This document shows, piece by piece, positions 1-6,381 of a stretch of DNA of 14,501 bases (its first letter is position 1; each line of letters begins with the position of its first letter). The translations under genes were made by a program, and so were the position numbers. Under the pieces are notes generated by a model. It had not been told where the DNA came from, did not search any database, and saw only the letters and a list, made by a program, of their open reading frames with translations. Source of the stretch: JBGTLA01 sp041744375 (lineage in GTDB: Bacteria > Actinomycetota > Acidimicrobiia > Spongiisociales > ZC4RG35); contig JBGTLA010000107.1 in the NCBI GenBank assembly GCA_041744375.1, positions 1 to 14,501 on the forward strand, given 5' to 3'.

Positions 1-1072
1 CGGTGGCGGCGGCGATGGCGTCGGTGGGGGGTAGGCCGATGGCGGCGAGCAAACCCGGCTCTTCGCCGTTGCGTCCCCACATGCCCGCCCCCCAGATGTC
101 GGTGCCGGCGGCGATGGTGACTCCCGACTCGATGGCGATCTCGACCGCCTGGCGGTGTCGGTCGGCGATCGTTTCGATTTTGGCGAGGGCGTAGTCGGCC
201 ATGCCCTGGTTGCGGCCCACCGTCATGAGATGATCGACGATCCATCGGGTCGGGACGAGGATGGTGTCCGACTCCACCATGGCGGCTGCCGCTTCGGCGT
301 CGAGGTACGAGCCGTGCTCGATGGTGCGGACGCCGGCTTCGATCGCCGCCATGATTCCCGGCTTTCCATGGCAGTGGGCCGCAACTGCCCGTTCAGCCCG
401 GGCTGCCTCCTCGACGATGGCGGCCAGTTCGGCCTGGGAGAACTGTTGATGCATGGGATGGTCTATCCGGCTCATGACTCCCCCTGAGGCGCACACCTTG
501 ATGACTCGGGCGCCAAGGCGGAGTTGGCGCCGGACCACCCGCCGACAGTCGTCGGGTCCGTCGGCCAGAGAGGGAGCACCGAAGTGCCGCTCCATGAGTC
601 GGTCGGAGTCCCCGGGTGAGAGGCTGTGGAAGTCGGCGTGGCCCCCGGTCTGGGACAGCGCCGACCCGGCCGAGTACAGATGAGGTGACAGGACGGCGCC
701 CTCGTCGACCAGCGGAGACAGGACGGCCCCGTATCCGCCCACCTCTCGCACGGAAGTGATGCCGGCATCGAGGGCGACGGCGAGATCCATGGTGGAACGG
801 ACGGCGCCCACCCGGGGATCCTGGACTATCAGCGCCTCGAGATTGACGATCCCCGGTTGGAAGCCGAACAAGTGAGCGTGACAATCCCACATGCCCGGCA
901 TGACTGCCGACACGACCACGTCGGTGGAGGCGGGAGTGTCGGGGGCATCGACCGACGGGCCGGCGTAGACGATGGTGCCGCCCTCGATGATGACCGTTCC
1001 GTCGACAACGGGCTCGCCCGAACCGGGGATGAGCCGACCGGCCGAAATGCGGATGGGTAACGACTGGGTCAC
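1..1072 (-). CDS. Imidazolonepropionase-like metal-dependent amidohydrolase, 3' end off the window
   Basis: The 357 visible codons fit the imidazolonepropionase/prolidase-like amidohydrolases, cytoplasmic TIM-barrel hydrolases of cyclic amides or Xaa-Pro dipeptides. I see the metal-binding HAH at residues 65-67, the likely carbamylated lysine in IKVCASGG (K192), histidines in AAHCHG (233 and 235) and IEHG (253), and the GTD aspartate (325). The N-terminal beta-sandwich part (RISAGRLIPGSG...) is also typical. The family is about 400 residues, so some 40-50 C-terminal residues lie beyond position 1. The start is GTG at 1072, which overlaps the TGA of the upstream LiaF-like gene as GTGA, implying translational coupling. 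The true substrate cannot be read from sequence. Family assignment is firm, physiological role is not. Confidence 0.88.
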   Translation of the reverse strand, partial: MTQSLPIRISAGRLIPGSGEPVVDGTVIIEGGTIVYAGPSVDAPDTPASTDVVVSAVMPGMWDCHAHLFGFQPGIVNLEALIVQDPRVGAVRSTMDLAVALDAGITSVREVGGYGAVLSPLVDEGAVLSPHLYSAGSALSQTGGHADFHSLSPGDSDRLMERHFGAPSLADGPDDCRRVVRRQLRLGARVIKVCASGGVMSRIDHPMHQQFSQAELAAIVEEAARAERAVAAHCHGKPGIMAAIEAGVRTIEHGSYLDAEAAAAMVESDTILVPTRWIVDHLMTVGRNQGMADYALAKIETIADRHRQAVEIAIESGVTIAAGTDIWGAGMWGRNGEEPGLLAAIGLPPTDAIAAAT

Positions 1073-1527
1073 GACACGGCTTCCAGCCGGGGGCGAGACT
1101 GGATCTGGCAGCCGCCGAACACGGTTCGTGCTCGAACCCGAAGCAGTGGTGCCTCGCTGTCTTCAGGTTGTTGGTGCGACATGTCGAGCCCGCCCATCCA
1201 AGTACGGGCGTCGATCTCGACCCGCCAGTCGGGGGGAGCGACCAGGGTCGTGGCTCCGAAGAGGGTGATCACCGCCAGCTGGGCGCCGGTTGGGCCCAGC
1301 CGGGCCCGACGCAGATCCAGCACGATCCCGCCGAAGAGGGCGAAGGTGGACCCGCCCAGGAAGGAGGACGAGTGAGAACGGACATGGAGTCCCTCGTACA
1401 CCGCCACCAGATCGATCTCGTCTGATTCCGGATCCCCCCGACTCGACAAGAGGACACGGGCAACGAGGCCGGCCAGGCCTGCGACGAGATTTACGGCTAC
1501 CAACCCCTTGAACATTCGGCGCCACAT
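1069..1527 (-). CDS. Small membrane protein with LiaF-like C-terminal domain
   Basis: A 152-residue protein. Residues 7-28 form one hydrophobic helix preceded by basic residues (MWRRMFK), suggesting a single membrane anchor. From about residue 45 the pattern of short beta strands (STFALFGGIVLDLRRA, then GATTLVAPPDWRVEID, then FGGCQI) resembles the LiaF/DUF2154 'cell wall-active antibiotics response' C-terminal domain, where repeated G-G turns of a beta-helix-like fold are typical. LiaF proteins restrain a cell-envelope stress histidine kinase, but no kinase or regulator pair is next to this gene. I chose ATG 1527 because the reading frame upstream has no membrane-protein character; ATG 1515 is the alternative. 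It is followed by the amidohydrolase with a 4-bp overlap. The 71-bp gap to the divergent pgi must hold promoters for both. Confidence 0.7.
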   Translation of the reverse strand: MWRRMFKGLVAVNLVAGLAGLVARVLLSSRGDPESDEIDLVAVYEGLHVRSHSSSFLGGSTFALFGGIVLDLRRARLGPTGAQLAVITLFGATTLVAPPDWRVEIDARTWMGGLDMSHQQPEDSEAPLLRVRARTVFGGCQIQSRPRLEAVS

Positions 1528-1582
1528 CTGCTCATCATGGCACCCCGAACCGCCCTGGGCAGGTCCCACTACCTCTGTCGGG

Positions 1583-1598
1583 TGCCATACTCGAACCC
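1583..1598 (+). promoter_or_regulatory. Extended -10 promoter giving a leaderless pgi mRNA
   Basis: TG at 1583-1584, one base, then CATACT at 1586-1591 matches an extended -10 (TGnTATAAT) at 4 of 6 hexamer positions, including the key A2 and T6. The GTG of pgi begins at 1599, 8 bases after the hexamer, where transcription would normally start. No Shine-Dalgarno sequence precedes the GTG. A leaderless transcript, common in actinobacteria, is the simplest reading. No clear -35 was found. Confidence 0.45.
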
Positions 1599-3173
1599 GT
1601 GCACGACTCTTTGACCGGAGTTGCCGGGTTCGACACGGCGGCAATTCGTTGGGATGCAGAGGCCTATCCGCAGCGCATATGGGCAGCCGACCCGACTGTC
1701 TGGTCGGAGGACATCGTCCCCGAACTGGCCGACCGCCTGGGTTGGGTCGACCTCCATCGCAGCATGGACAGTCGCGTGCCGGAACTGGAGAGTTTGTCTC
1801 GAGCCCTGGTCGACGATGGGGTCCTCGATGTGGTGGTGTGCGGGATGGGCGGGTCCAGCCTCGCTCCGGAGGTCTTCTCCCAGGTGTTCGGTCGCGCTCC
1901 ACGGTTTCCCCGGGTGACGGTCCTCGACTCCACCCACCCCAAAGCAGTGGCGGCCGTGGCCGCAGCCATCGACCCCGACCATTCGGTCTTCCTCATCTCC
2001 TCCAAGTCGGGTACGACTCTGGAAACGTTGTCGTTCTTCCGCTATTTCTGGGACACCTGTGGCGGGGACGGGTCGCGCTTCATCGCCCTGACCGATCCGG
2101 GCTCGTCATTGGCCGAGCTGGGTGTCGAGCGACGGTTTCGGGCGGTGGTGGAGGCGCCCCCGGATGTGGGTGGTCGCTACTCGGCGCTGACCCCGTTCGG
2201 GCTCCTACCCGCCGCCATCATGGGTGTGGACATCGCCGGGCTGCTGGCCAGCGCCGCCGGGCTGGCCGCCTCAGCCGGGATGCAGGCGGCAGACGACCCG
2301 GCCATAGCCATGGGATTGGCCTGGGGCGCCCATGCCGCCAACGGTCACGACAAGTTGACCTTTCGCACCTCGCCCGGTCTGGCGGCGTTCCCGCTGTGGC
2401 TGGAGCAACTCGTGGCGGAGAGTCTGGGCAAGGACGGACGGGGGATCGTTCCCATCGCCGGGGAGCCCTCCCTCGACGTGTACGGGTACGACCGTGTTTT
2501 CGTCGACTACACGTTGTCGGGAGAGAGGCTCGACGTGGCGGAAGTGGATCTGCCCAGGGTCGCCTTCGAGCTCAGCCATGGCCTGGAGTTGGGTGCCGAA
2601 ATGCTGCGAGCCGAAGTGGCCACGGCTGTGGCCGCCGAGGTCATGGGAGTCCACCCCTTCAACCAACCGGACGTCGAACGCGCCAAGCAGTTGACAAGCC
2701 GGGTCATGGATGGTTCCTCGAACGGAGACGACACGGTGGCGGCGGTGCCGGTCGGCGGCGATACCTTCTCGGTGCGTATCGGGCGTTTCCTCGATCAGGT
2801 CCGACCCGGTGACTACGTGGCCATCCAGGCCTTTCTGGCGCCGTCGCCGGCCGTCGACGCCGGAGCCAATCGGCTCCGTGAGATCATCGCCACCCGTCAT
2901 CAGTGCGCTACCACCTTCGGATACGGGCCGCGTTATCTCCACTCCACGGGCCAGCTTCACAAAGGTGGGCCCAACACGGGCGTGTTCGTCCAAGTCGTCG
3001 ACACTCCCGAACCTGACCTGAGTGTCCCCGAGACCGACTACACCTTCGGCGACATCATCACCGCCCAGGCTGCAGGCGACTACGCCGCACTGAGCGAGGG
3101 CGATCGGCGGGTGTTGCGTGTCGACATCAGCGAAGGTGGCATCGAGAGTCTCGTGGAGGTACTGACCAGATGA
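1599..3173 (+). CDS. pgi: Glucose-6-phosphate isomerase (transaldolase/PGI-fusion type, standalone)
   Basis: A 524-residue cytosolic enzyme that interconverts glucose-6-phosphate and fructose-6-phosphate, linking glycolysis to the pentose-phosphate pathway. Sugar-isomerase (SIS) motifs are clear: GMGGSS (82-87), SSKSGTT (134-140), GGRYSALTPFG (191-201), and HPFNQPDVE (352-360), which corresponds to the PGI signature around the DQ-GVE stretch. The long C-terminal part (residues 385-524, with GYGPRYLHSTGQLHKGGP) is a hallmark, as I recall, of the PGI half of bifunctional transaldolase/PGI proteins rather than of classical PGI. Here the transaldolase half is absent and the protein begins directly with PGI sequence. 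The GTG at 1599 is the first start in the open frame. The stop overlaps the zwf ATG (ATGA at 3170-3173), so the two genes are one translationally coupled unit. Confidence 0.9.
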   Translation: MHDSLTGVAGFDTAAIRWDAEAYPQRIWAADPTVWSEDIVPELADRLGWVDLHRSMDSRVPELESLSRALVDDGVLDVVVCGMGGSSLAPEVFSQVFGRAPRFPRVTVLDSTHPKAVAAVAAAIDPDHSVFLISSKSGTTLETLSFFRYFWDTCGGDGSRFIALTDPGSSLAELGVERRFRAVVEAPPDVGGRYSALTPFGLLPAAIMGVDIAGLLASAAGLAASAGMQAADDPAIAMGLAWGAHAANGHDKLTFRTSPGLAAFPLWLEQLVAESLGKDGRGIVPIAGEPSLDVYGYDRVFVDYTLSGERLDVAEVDLPRVAFELSHGLELGAEMLRAEVATAVAAEVMGVHPFNQPDVERAKQLTSRVMDGSSNGDDTVAAVPVGGDTFSVRIGRFLDQVRPGDYVAIQAFLAPSPAVDAGANRLREIIATRHQCATTFGYGPRYLHSTGQLHKGGPNTGVFVQVVDTPEPDLSVPETDYTFGDIITAQAAGDYAALSEGDRRVLRVDISEGGIESLVEVLTR

Positions 3174-4648
3174 GCTTCACGCCCGGAGCTATGACCGTGG
3201 GCATCGAACCGCAGTTGTTCGTCATATTCGGCGGCACCGGCGACCTGTCCCGCCGCAAGCTCCTCCCCGCCCTCTTCCGGCTCCTCGAGAGCCGCCAGTT
3301 CGAGGACACCGTGGAGGTGCTGGCGGTGGGGACGGGACCTCTCAGCGACGAGGAGTTCGGGGACCGGGTGGCCAAGGCGCTGGCTGAGGACGGGCTCGAC
3401 TCCGCCACCGACTGGTGTCGTCGGTCAGTGCATTACCACTCGCTGAGGGAGGGTTTCGAGTCACTGGCGAACAGGGTGGAAGAGTTGGAGGCCGCTTCGC
3501 AACTGCCCGGGAACCGTACGTTCTATCTCGCCATTCCCCCGGCTGTGTTCGACGACACGGTGGAGAGCCTGGGCAAGGTGGGGCTGGCGTCGGGGCCGGG
3601 ATGGTCGCGGGTGGTCGTCGAGAAGCCGTTCGGGACCGACTCGGCGTCTGCTCACCAGCTCAACAGCCTCCTGCACCGCTGGTTCGACGAAGGCCAGATC
3701 TATCGCATCGACCATTACCTCGGAAAGGAGAGTGTGCAGAACCTCCTGGCGCTGCGTTTTGCCAACCCCCTGTTCGAATCGTCGTGGAACCGGGATCGCA
3801 TCGACTCGGTGCAGATCACCGTGGCCGAGGACATCGGCATCGGCACCAGGGCCGGTTACTACGAGCGGGCCGGGGCAATCCGCGACATCGTGCAGAACCA
3901 CGCCCTCCAGATCCTCACGCTGGTGGCCATGGAACCACCCGTTCGCCTTGATCCCGAGGCGATTCGCGATGAAAAGGTCAAAGTCCTCCGTTCCATTTTC
4001 CCCGTCGACACCAGCCAGGTCGTGCGGGGCCAGTACCACGCCGGAACCGTGGACGGAGTCGACGTCGCCGGCTACCGCCAGGAGCCGAAGGTGAACCCCG
4101 ACTCAGTCACCGAAACTTTCGTCGCCCTCCAGTTCATGATTGACAATTGGCGCTGGAAGGACGTTCCCTTCCTGGTGCGGGCCGGCAAGCGACTTCCCGG
4201 TCGTGTCACCGAGATCTCGGTGGTCTTCAAGCAACCGCCGGTGGCTCTATTCGAGGTGCACGGCTCCTGCCACATGCATCCCAACGTGTTCGACATCCGC
4301 CTCCAACCGGCGGAGGGATTCGAACTCGCATTCGAGATGAAGGTTCCCGGGGAGGGTTACGACCTCAACACCCAGCGGCTCGAATTCCGCTACGCCGCCG
4401 AGTTCGGCGAGCTGCCAGGGGCATATGTGACACTGCTGGCGGACGTGATGACCGGTGACCAGACCCTCTTCGTGCGCGGTGACGAAGTCGAAGAGGCGTG
4501 GCGGATCATTACCCCGGCCCTCGACCTCGGTGAGGAGCCCGACCCCTACTCGGCCGGTAGCTGGGGTCCGGCGGCGGCCGACGCTTTGTTGGCCCGGACC
4601 GGACGCAAATGGCAGGAGCCTCGCCTGTCTCGAACCGCCTCCAGTTGA
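3170..4648 (+). CDS. zwf: Glucose-6-phosphate 1-dehydrogenase
   Basis: A 492-residue full-length enzyme that oxidises glucose-6-phosphate to 6-phosphogluconolactone with NAD(P)+, the committed step of the oxidative pentose-phosphate pathway. The Rossmann nucleotide loop GGTGDLSRRK is at 21-30 and the EKPFG motif at 151-155. The substrate-binding signature RIDHYLGKE is at 179-187, and the QNH containing the likely catalytic histidine is at 242-244. The start ATG 3170 overlaps the pgi stop. A second ATG at 3191 (MTVGIEP...) would also leave the whole domain and cannot be excluded. The usual actinobacterial partners opcA, pgl, tal and tkt are not present downstream: the whiB7 promoter begins only about 10 bases after the stop. 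Confidence 0.96.
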   Translation: MSFTPGAMTVGIEPQLFVIFGGTGDLSRRKLLPALFRLLESRQFEDTVEVLAVGTGPLSDEEFGDRVAKALAEDGLDSATDWCRRSVHYHSLREGFESLANRVEELEAASQLPGNRTFYLAIPPAVFDDTVESLGKVGLASGPGWSRVVVEKPFGTDSASAHQLNSLLHRWFDEGQIYRIDHYLGKESVQNLLALRFANPLFESSWNRDRIDSVQITVAEDIGIGTRAGYYERAGAIRDIVQNHALQILTLVAMEPPVRLDPEAIRDEKVKVLRSIFPVDTSQVVRGQYHAGTVDGVDVAGYRQEPKVNPDSVTETFVALQFMIDNWRWKDVPFLVRAGKRLPGRVTEISVVFKQPPVALFEVHGSCHMHPNVFDIRLQPAEGFELAFEMKVPGEGYDLNTQRLEFRYAAEFGELPGAYVTLLADVMTGDQTLFVRGDEVEEAWRIITPALDLGEEPDPYSAGSWGPAAADALLARTGRKWQEPRLSRTASS

Positions 4649-4658
4649 CGCCGGCGCG

Positions 4659-4696
4659 TAATTGCCTTGACAAGCCCCCGATGGGGCGCGTACCTT
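4659..4696 (+). promoter_or_regulatory. whiB7 promoter with AT-rich WhiB7 element
   Basis: A consensus -35 TTGACA lies at 4667-4672 and a -10 TACCTT at 4691-4696, 18 bases apart. An AT-rich block TAATT (4659-4663), standing out in GC-rich DNA, ends exactly 3 bp upstream of the -35. WhiB7 is known to bind such a block through its C-terminal AT-hook while it sits on sigma region 4, so autoactivation is inferred. The spacer contains a perfect inverted repeat, GCCCC-cgat-GGGGC, at 4674-4687. The -35 overlaps the region just after the zwf stop, so read-through from zwf is possible. Confidence 0.7.
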
Positions 4697-4722
4697 TCTC
4701 GGATCGCAAACCAGAGGCACGC

Positions 4723-4839
4723 GTGGAGCGGATGAGATACGACAACCCCATCGTCATCATGACGGGATTCGTCGCGCCCGCTGCCACTCAGGGTGTCGGC
4801 GGGCTCCTCGTCGACACCTCACTCCGGCGTCTCCATTAG
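4723..4839 (+). CDS. whiB7 leader peptide (upstream ORF)
   Basis: A 38-codon ORF lies between the promoter and the terminator. GTG 4723 is preceded by AGAGG (4713-4717) at a 5-base spacing, which favours it over the in-frame ATG 4732, whose GGAG is only 3 bases away. The peptide begins MERMRYDNPIVIM and ends TSLRRLH. It has no signal peptide or domain and is probably not functional as a protein. Its last codons (CTC CGG CGT) contain the decoy copy of the terminator 3' arm. Translation to the stop would therefore cover the decoy and permit termination, while stalling upstream would free it. whiB7 genes of mycobacteria and streptomycetes are known to have such translated leaders. Existence of the ORF is seen; the role is inferred. 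Confidence 0.62.
   Translation: MERMRYDNPIVIMTGFVAPAATQGVGGLLVDTSLRRLH
4792..4818 (+). promoter_or_regulatory. Stem-loop inside the leader ORF
   Basis: GGTGTCG (4792-4798) and CGACACC (4812-4818) are perfect 7-bp complements around a 13-base loop. The hairpin ends 4 bases before the decoy arm at 4822. It could act as a pause structure or as the early hairpin of the attenuator. It also encodes part of the leader peptide, so it may be fortuitous. Confidence 0.4.
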
Positions 4840-4878
4840 GTACGGGCTCCTCCGAGCCTCCTCTGTTCAGCCGCCGGA
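4822..4878 (+). promoter_or_regulatory. Candidate antiterminator of the whiB7 attenuator
   Basis: CTCCGGCG at 4822-4829 is an exact copy of 4890-4897, the 3' side of the downstream terminator. Its core TCCGGCG (4823-4829) can therefore pair perfectly over 7 bp with CGCCGGA (4872-4878), the terminator's 5' side, with 2 further pairs (4831-4832 with 4869-4870) beyond one mismatch. The intervening loop carries its own hairpin, GGCTC-ctcc-GAGCC (4845-4858), which shortens the distance. The two structures are mutually exclusive with the terminator, the classical layout of ribosome-mediated attenuation. Confidence 0.55.
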
Positions 4879-4904
4879 ACCCTTGACCCCTCCGGCGGCT
4901 TTCT
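4869..4904 (+). terminator. Intrinsic terminator (attenuator) upstream of whiB7
   Basis: AGCCGCCGGA (4869-4878) and TCCGGCGGCT (4891-4900) form a perfect 10-bp GC-rich stem with a 12-base loop, followed by a short T-rich tract (TTTCT from 4900). It lies between the leader ORF stop (4839) and the whiB7 start (4935), so it must be bypassed for whiB7 expression. The T tract is short, as is usual in high-GC actinobacteria. Confidence 0.7.
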
Positions 4905-4934
4905 GCTGGCCGCACTACGCCGAAAGGTTTGCAC

Positions 4935-5237
4935 ATGAACGACATATACCGACAAGGCCGTTGCCGAGACGGCTCCAATCACGAACTGTTCTTCTCCCAG
5001 CGCGCCAGGGATCTGGCCTCGGCCCAGAGTCTGTGTGCCAGCTGCCCGGTGCGGATCCCCTGTCTCGAGGTCGCACTGGAGGAAGGTCTCGAGTACGGAG
5101 TGTGGGGTGGGGTCATCTTCTGGGAGGGACAGGCGTTTCATCGCAAACGCGACCGGGGGAGACCCCGGCTCTCGGATGCGCATTTGCCGCTCGAGGCAGA
5201 CCGAGGTGAGTTGGAGGAGTTGGTCAGGTCCGCCTGA
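4935..5237 (+). CDS. whiB7: WhiB7 transcriptional regulator of intrinsic antibiotic resistance
   Basis: A 100-residue WhiB protein. Four cysteines (C10, C34, C37, C43) in the pattern C-x23-C-x2-C-x5-C ligate a [4Fe-4S] cluster. The turn GVWGG is at 55-59, followed by VIF and then the AT-hook RGRPR (74-78). The combination of GVWGG, a following IF, KR and RGRPR identifies the WhiB7 subclass, which binds the primary sigma factor region 4 and activates drug-efflux and ribosome-protection genes after ribosome-targeting antibiotics. A good Shine-Dalgarno GAAAGG (4922-4927) lies 7 bases before ATG 4935; an in-frame TTG at 4929 is less likely. The tail after the AT-hook (residues 79-100, acidic) is longer than I remember for mycobacterial WhiB7. 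Its promoter, leader ORF and attenuator are all upstream. Confidence 0.92.
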   Translation: MNDIYRQGRCRDGSNHELFFSQRARDLASAQSLCASCPVRIPCLEVALEEGLEYGVWGGVIFWEGQAFHRKRDRGRPRLSDAHLPLEADRGELEELVRSA

Positions 5238-5264
5238 CCGACTCCTCAACCGAGCTGTCGGTCA
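5235..5264. terminator. Shared stem-loop containing the stop codons of whiB7 and the sigma gene
   Basis: TGACCGAC (5235-5242) and GTCGGTCA (5257-5264) are a perfect 8-bp inverted repeat, with an inner CTC-aacc-GAG hairpin. The first arm begins with the TGA of whiB7, and the second arm contains the TGA of the convergent sigma gene read on the other strand. There is no T tract on either side. It may be a U-less bidirectional terminator separating the two transcripts. Confidence 0.42.
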
Positions 5265-6185
5265 GCCCGCCACCAGGGCGTGGCTGTCGTCGGGGTCGAT
5301 TTGGCGGAGTTTTTCGATCGCCCGTGACTCGATCTGGCGGATCCGCTCGCGCGTGACTTTGAACTCGCGTCCCACCTCGTCGAGGGTGGCCGGTTCCTGA
5401 CCGTTGAGGCCGTACCGCATCTCCAGGATCCGTCGTTCCCGGTCACCGAGTCGGGTCATCACCACGCGCAACGCTTCGACGTTGAGCTGGAGGGCGATGA
5501 GGTCGAAGGGGGGAATGGCGTCGATGTCCTCGATGAAGTCACCGAGGACGGCCGAATCCTCTCCCACCGGCTCGAAGATGGAAAGCGGCTCGGGGGCCAC
5601 TCGTTTCGCCTCCCGTACTTTGGGGAGTTCCAGACCGGCCTCTTCGGCGATCTCTGAGTCGGTCGGAGCCCGTCCCAGTCGCTTGATGAGGTTGCCCTCG
5701 GCGGTCTGGACCGCGCTGATGGTGTCCATCATGTGGACCGGCACCCGGATCGTGCGGCTCTTGTCGGCGATGGCGCGGGTAATGGCCTGACGGATCCACC
5801 AAGTGGCGTAGGTCGAGAACTTGAACCCTTTGCGGTACTCGAACTTCTCCACGGCCCGGATGAGGCCGAGATTCCCTTCCTGGATCAGATCGAGAAATGT
5901 CAGGTTGGGCTGGGGGTAGCGCTTGGCGATCGAGACGACCAGACGCAGGTTGGCCTGTATGAACTGGCTGCGGGCGCGATCGCCGGCGGTGACATAGCGA
6001 CGCAGCTTGGCGCGTTCGGAGGCCTTGCAGCCTTCCTCGAGGTGTTTGGCGGCACCACGCCCTCGTTCGATGTCTTTGGCCAGACGAACCTCGTCCTCGG
6101 CTGTGAGCAGGTCGTAGGCGCCGATCCCGTCGAGATAGCGACGGAGTGCCTCGTCATCGGTTCCACGCTGATACCCACTGGCCAT
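5262..6185 (-). CDS. RNA polymerase sigma factor, sigma-70 group 1/2 (RpoD/SigA/SigB-like)
   Basis: A 307-residue sigma factor. Region 1.2 begins near DDEALRRYLDGIGAYDLLT (10-28). Region 2 covers about 73-145, including DLIQEGNLGLIRAV (99-112), the core-binding and -10 melting signature, and YATWWIRQAI (126-135). Region 3 runs to about 225. Region 4 (about 233-295) has the helix-turn-helix TLDEVGREFKVTRERIRQIE that reads the -35. It lacks the long acidic region 1.1 of many housekeeping sigmas, so it is SigB-sized. The C-terminal end is unusual: after EKLR it reads QIDPDDSHALVAG, not the HPSR stretch usual in SigA proteins. ATG 6185 is fixed by an in-frame stop just upstream. An AGGAG lies 12 bases away, which is long. 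It faces whiB7 convergently. Group 2 (accessory primary-like) is my preferred reading, as the main SigA may lie elsewhere. Confidence 0.94.
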   Translation of the reverse strand: MASGYQRGTDDEALRRYLDGIGAYDLLTAEDEVRLAKDIERGRGAAKHLEEGCKASERAKLRRYVTAGDRARSQFIQANLRLVVSIAKRYPQPNLTFLDLIQEGNLGLIRAVEKFEYRKGFKFSTYATWWIRQAITRAIADKSRTIRVPVHMMDTISAVQTAEGNLIKRLGRAPTDSEIAEEAGLELPKVREAKRVAPEPLSIFEPVGEDSAVLGDFIEDIDAIPPFDLIALQLNVEALRVVMTRLGDRERRILEMRYGLNGQEPATLDEVGREFKVTRERIRQIESRAIEKLRQIDPDDSHALVAG

Positions 6186-6381
6186 GTCGATTCAACACTC
6201 CTGTCGCGGTCTCCGGGACGAGAATCCCCCGGTTTCATCGTTTGAGGCGTATCGGCACCCACCCGGGGAAAGTGAAGAAACAGTGCAGATCATTCGCTTC
6301 TCCTGCGAACTAACTAGTCACTGTCGAGTATCGAGGAAGGCCCGCCCGCATATGGTGCATGTCTCGCTACGACCGCCGGCG

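Noticed and set aside
1508..2812. A 434-codon open frame overlapping pgi in another frame.
   Set aside because: Arg/Gly/Pro-rich translation typical of an out-of-frame reading of GC-rich coding DNA; pgi in the right frame carries all the motifs.
6186..6381. Sigma gene promoter (minus-strand TTCACT and GATACG, 17 bases apart) and a hairpin CCGGG/CCCGG at 6213-6232.
   Set aside because: The -10 lacks the final T and the stem is only 5 bp; both are common in such GC-rich DNA.
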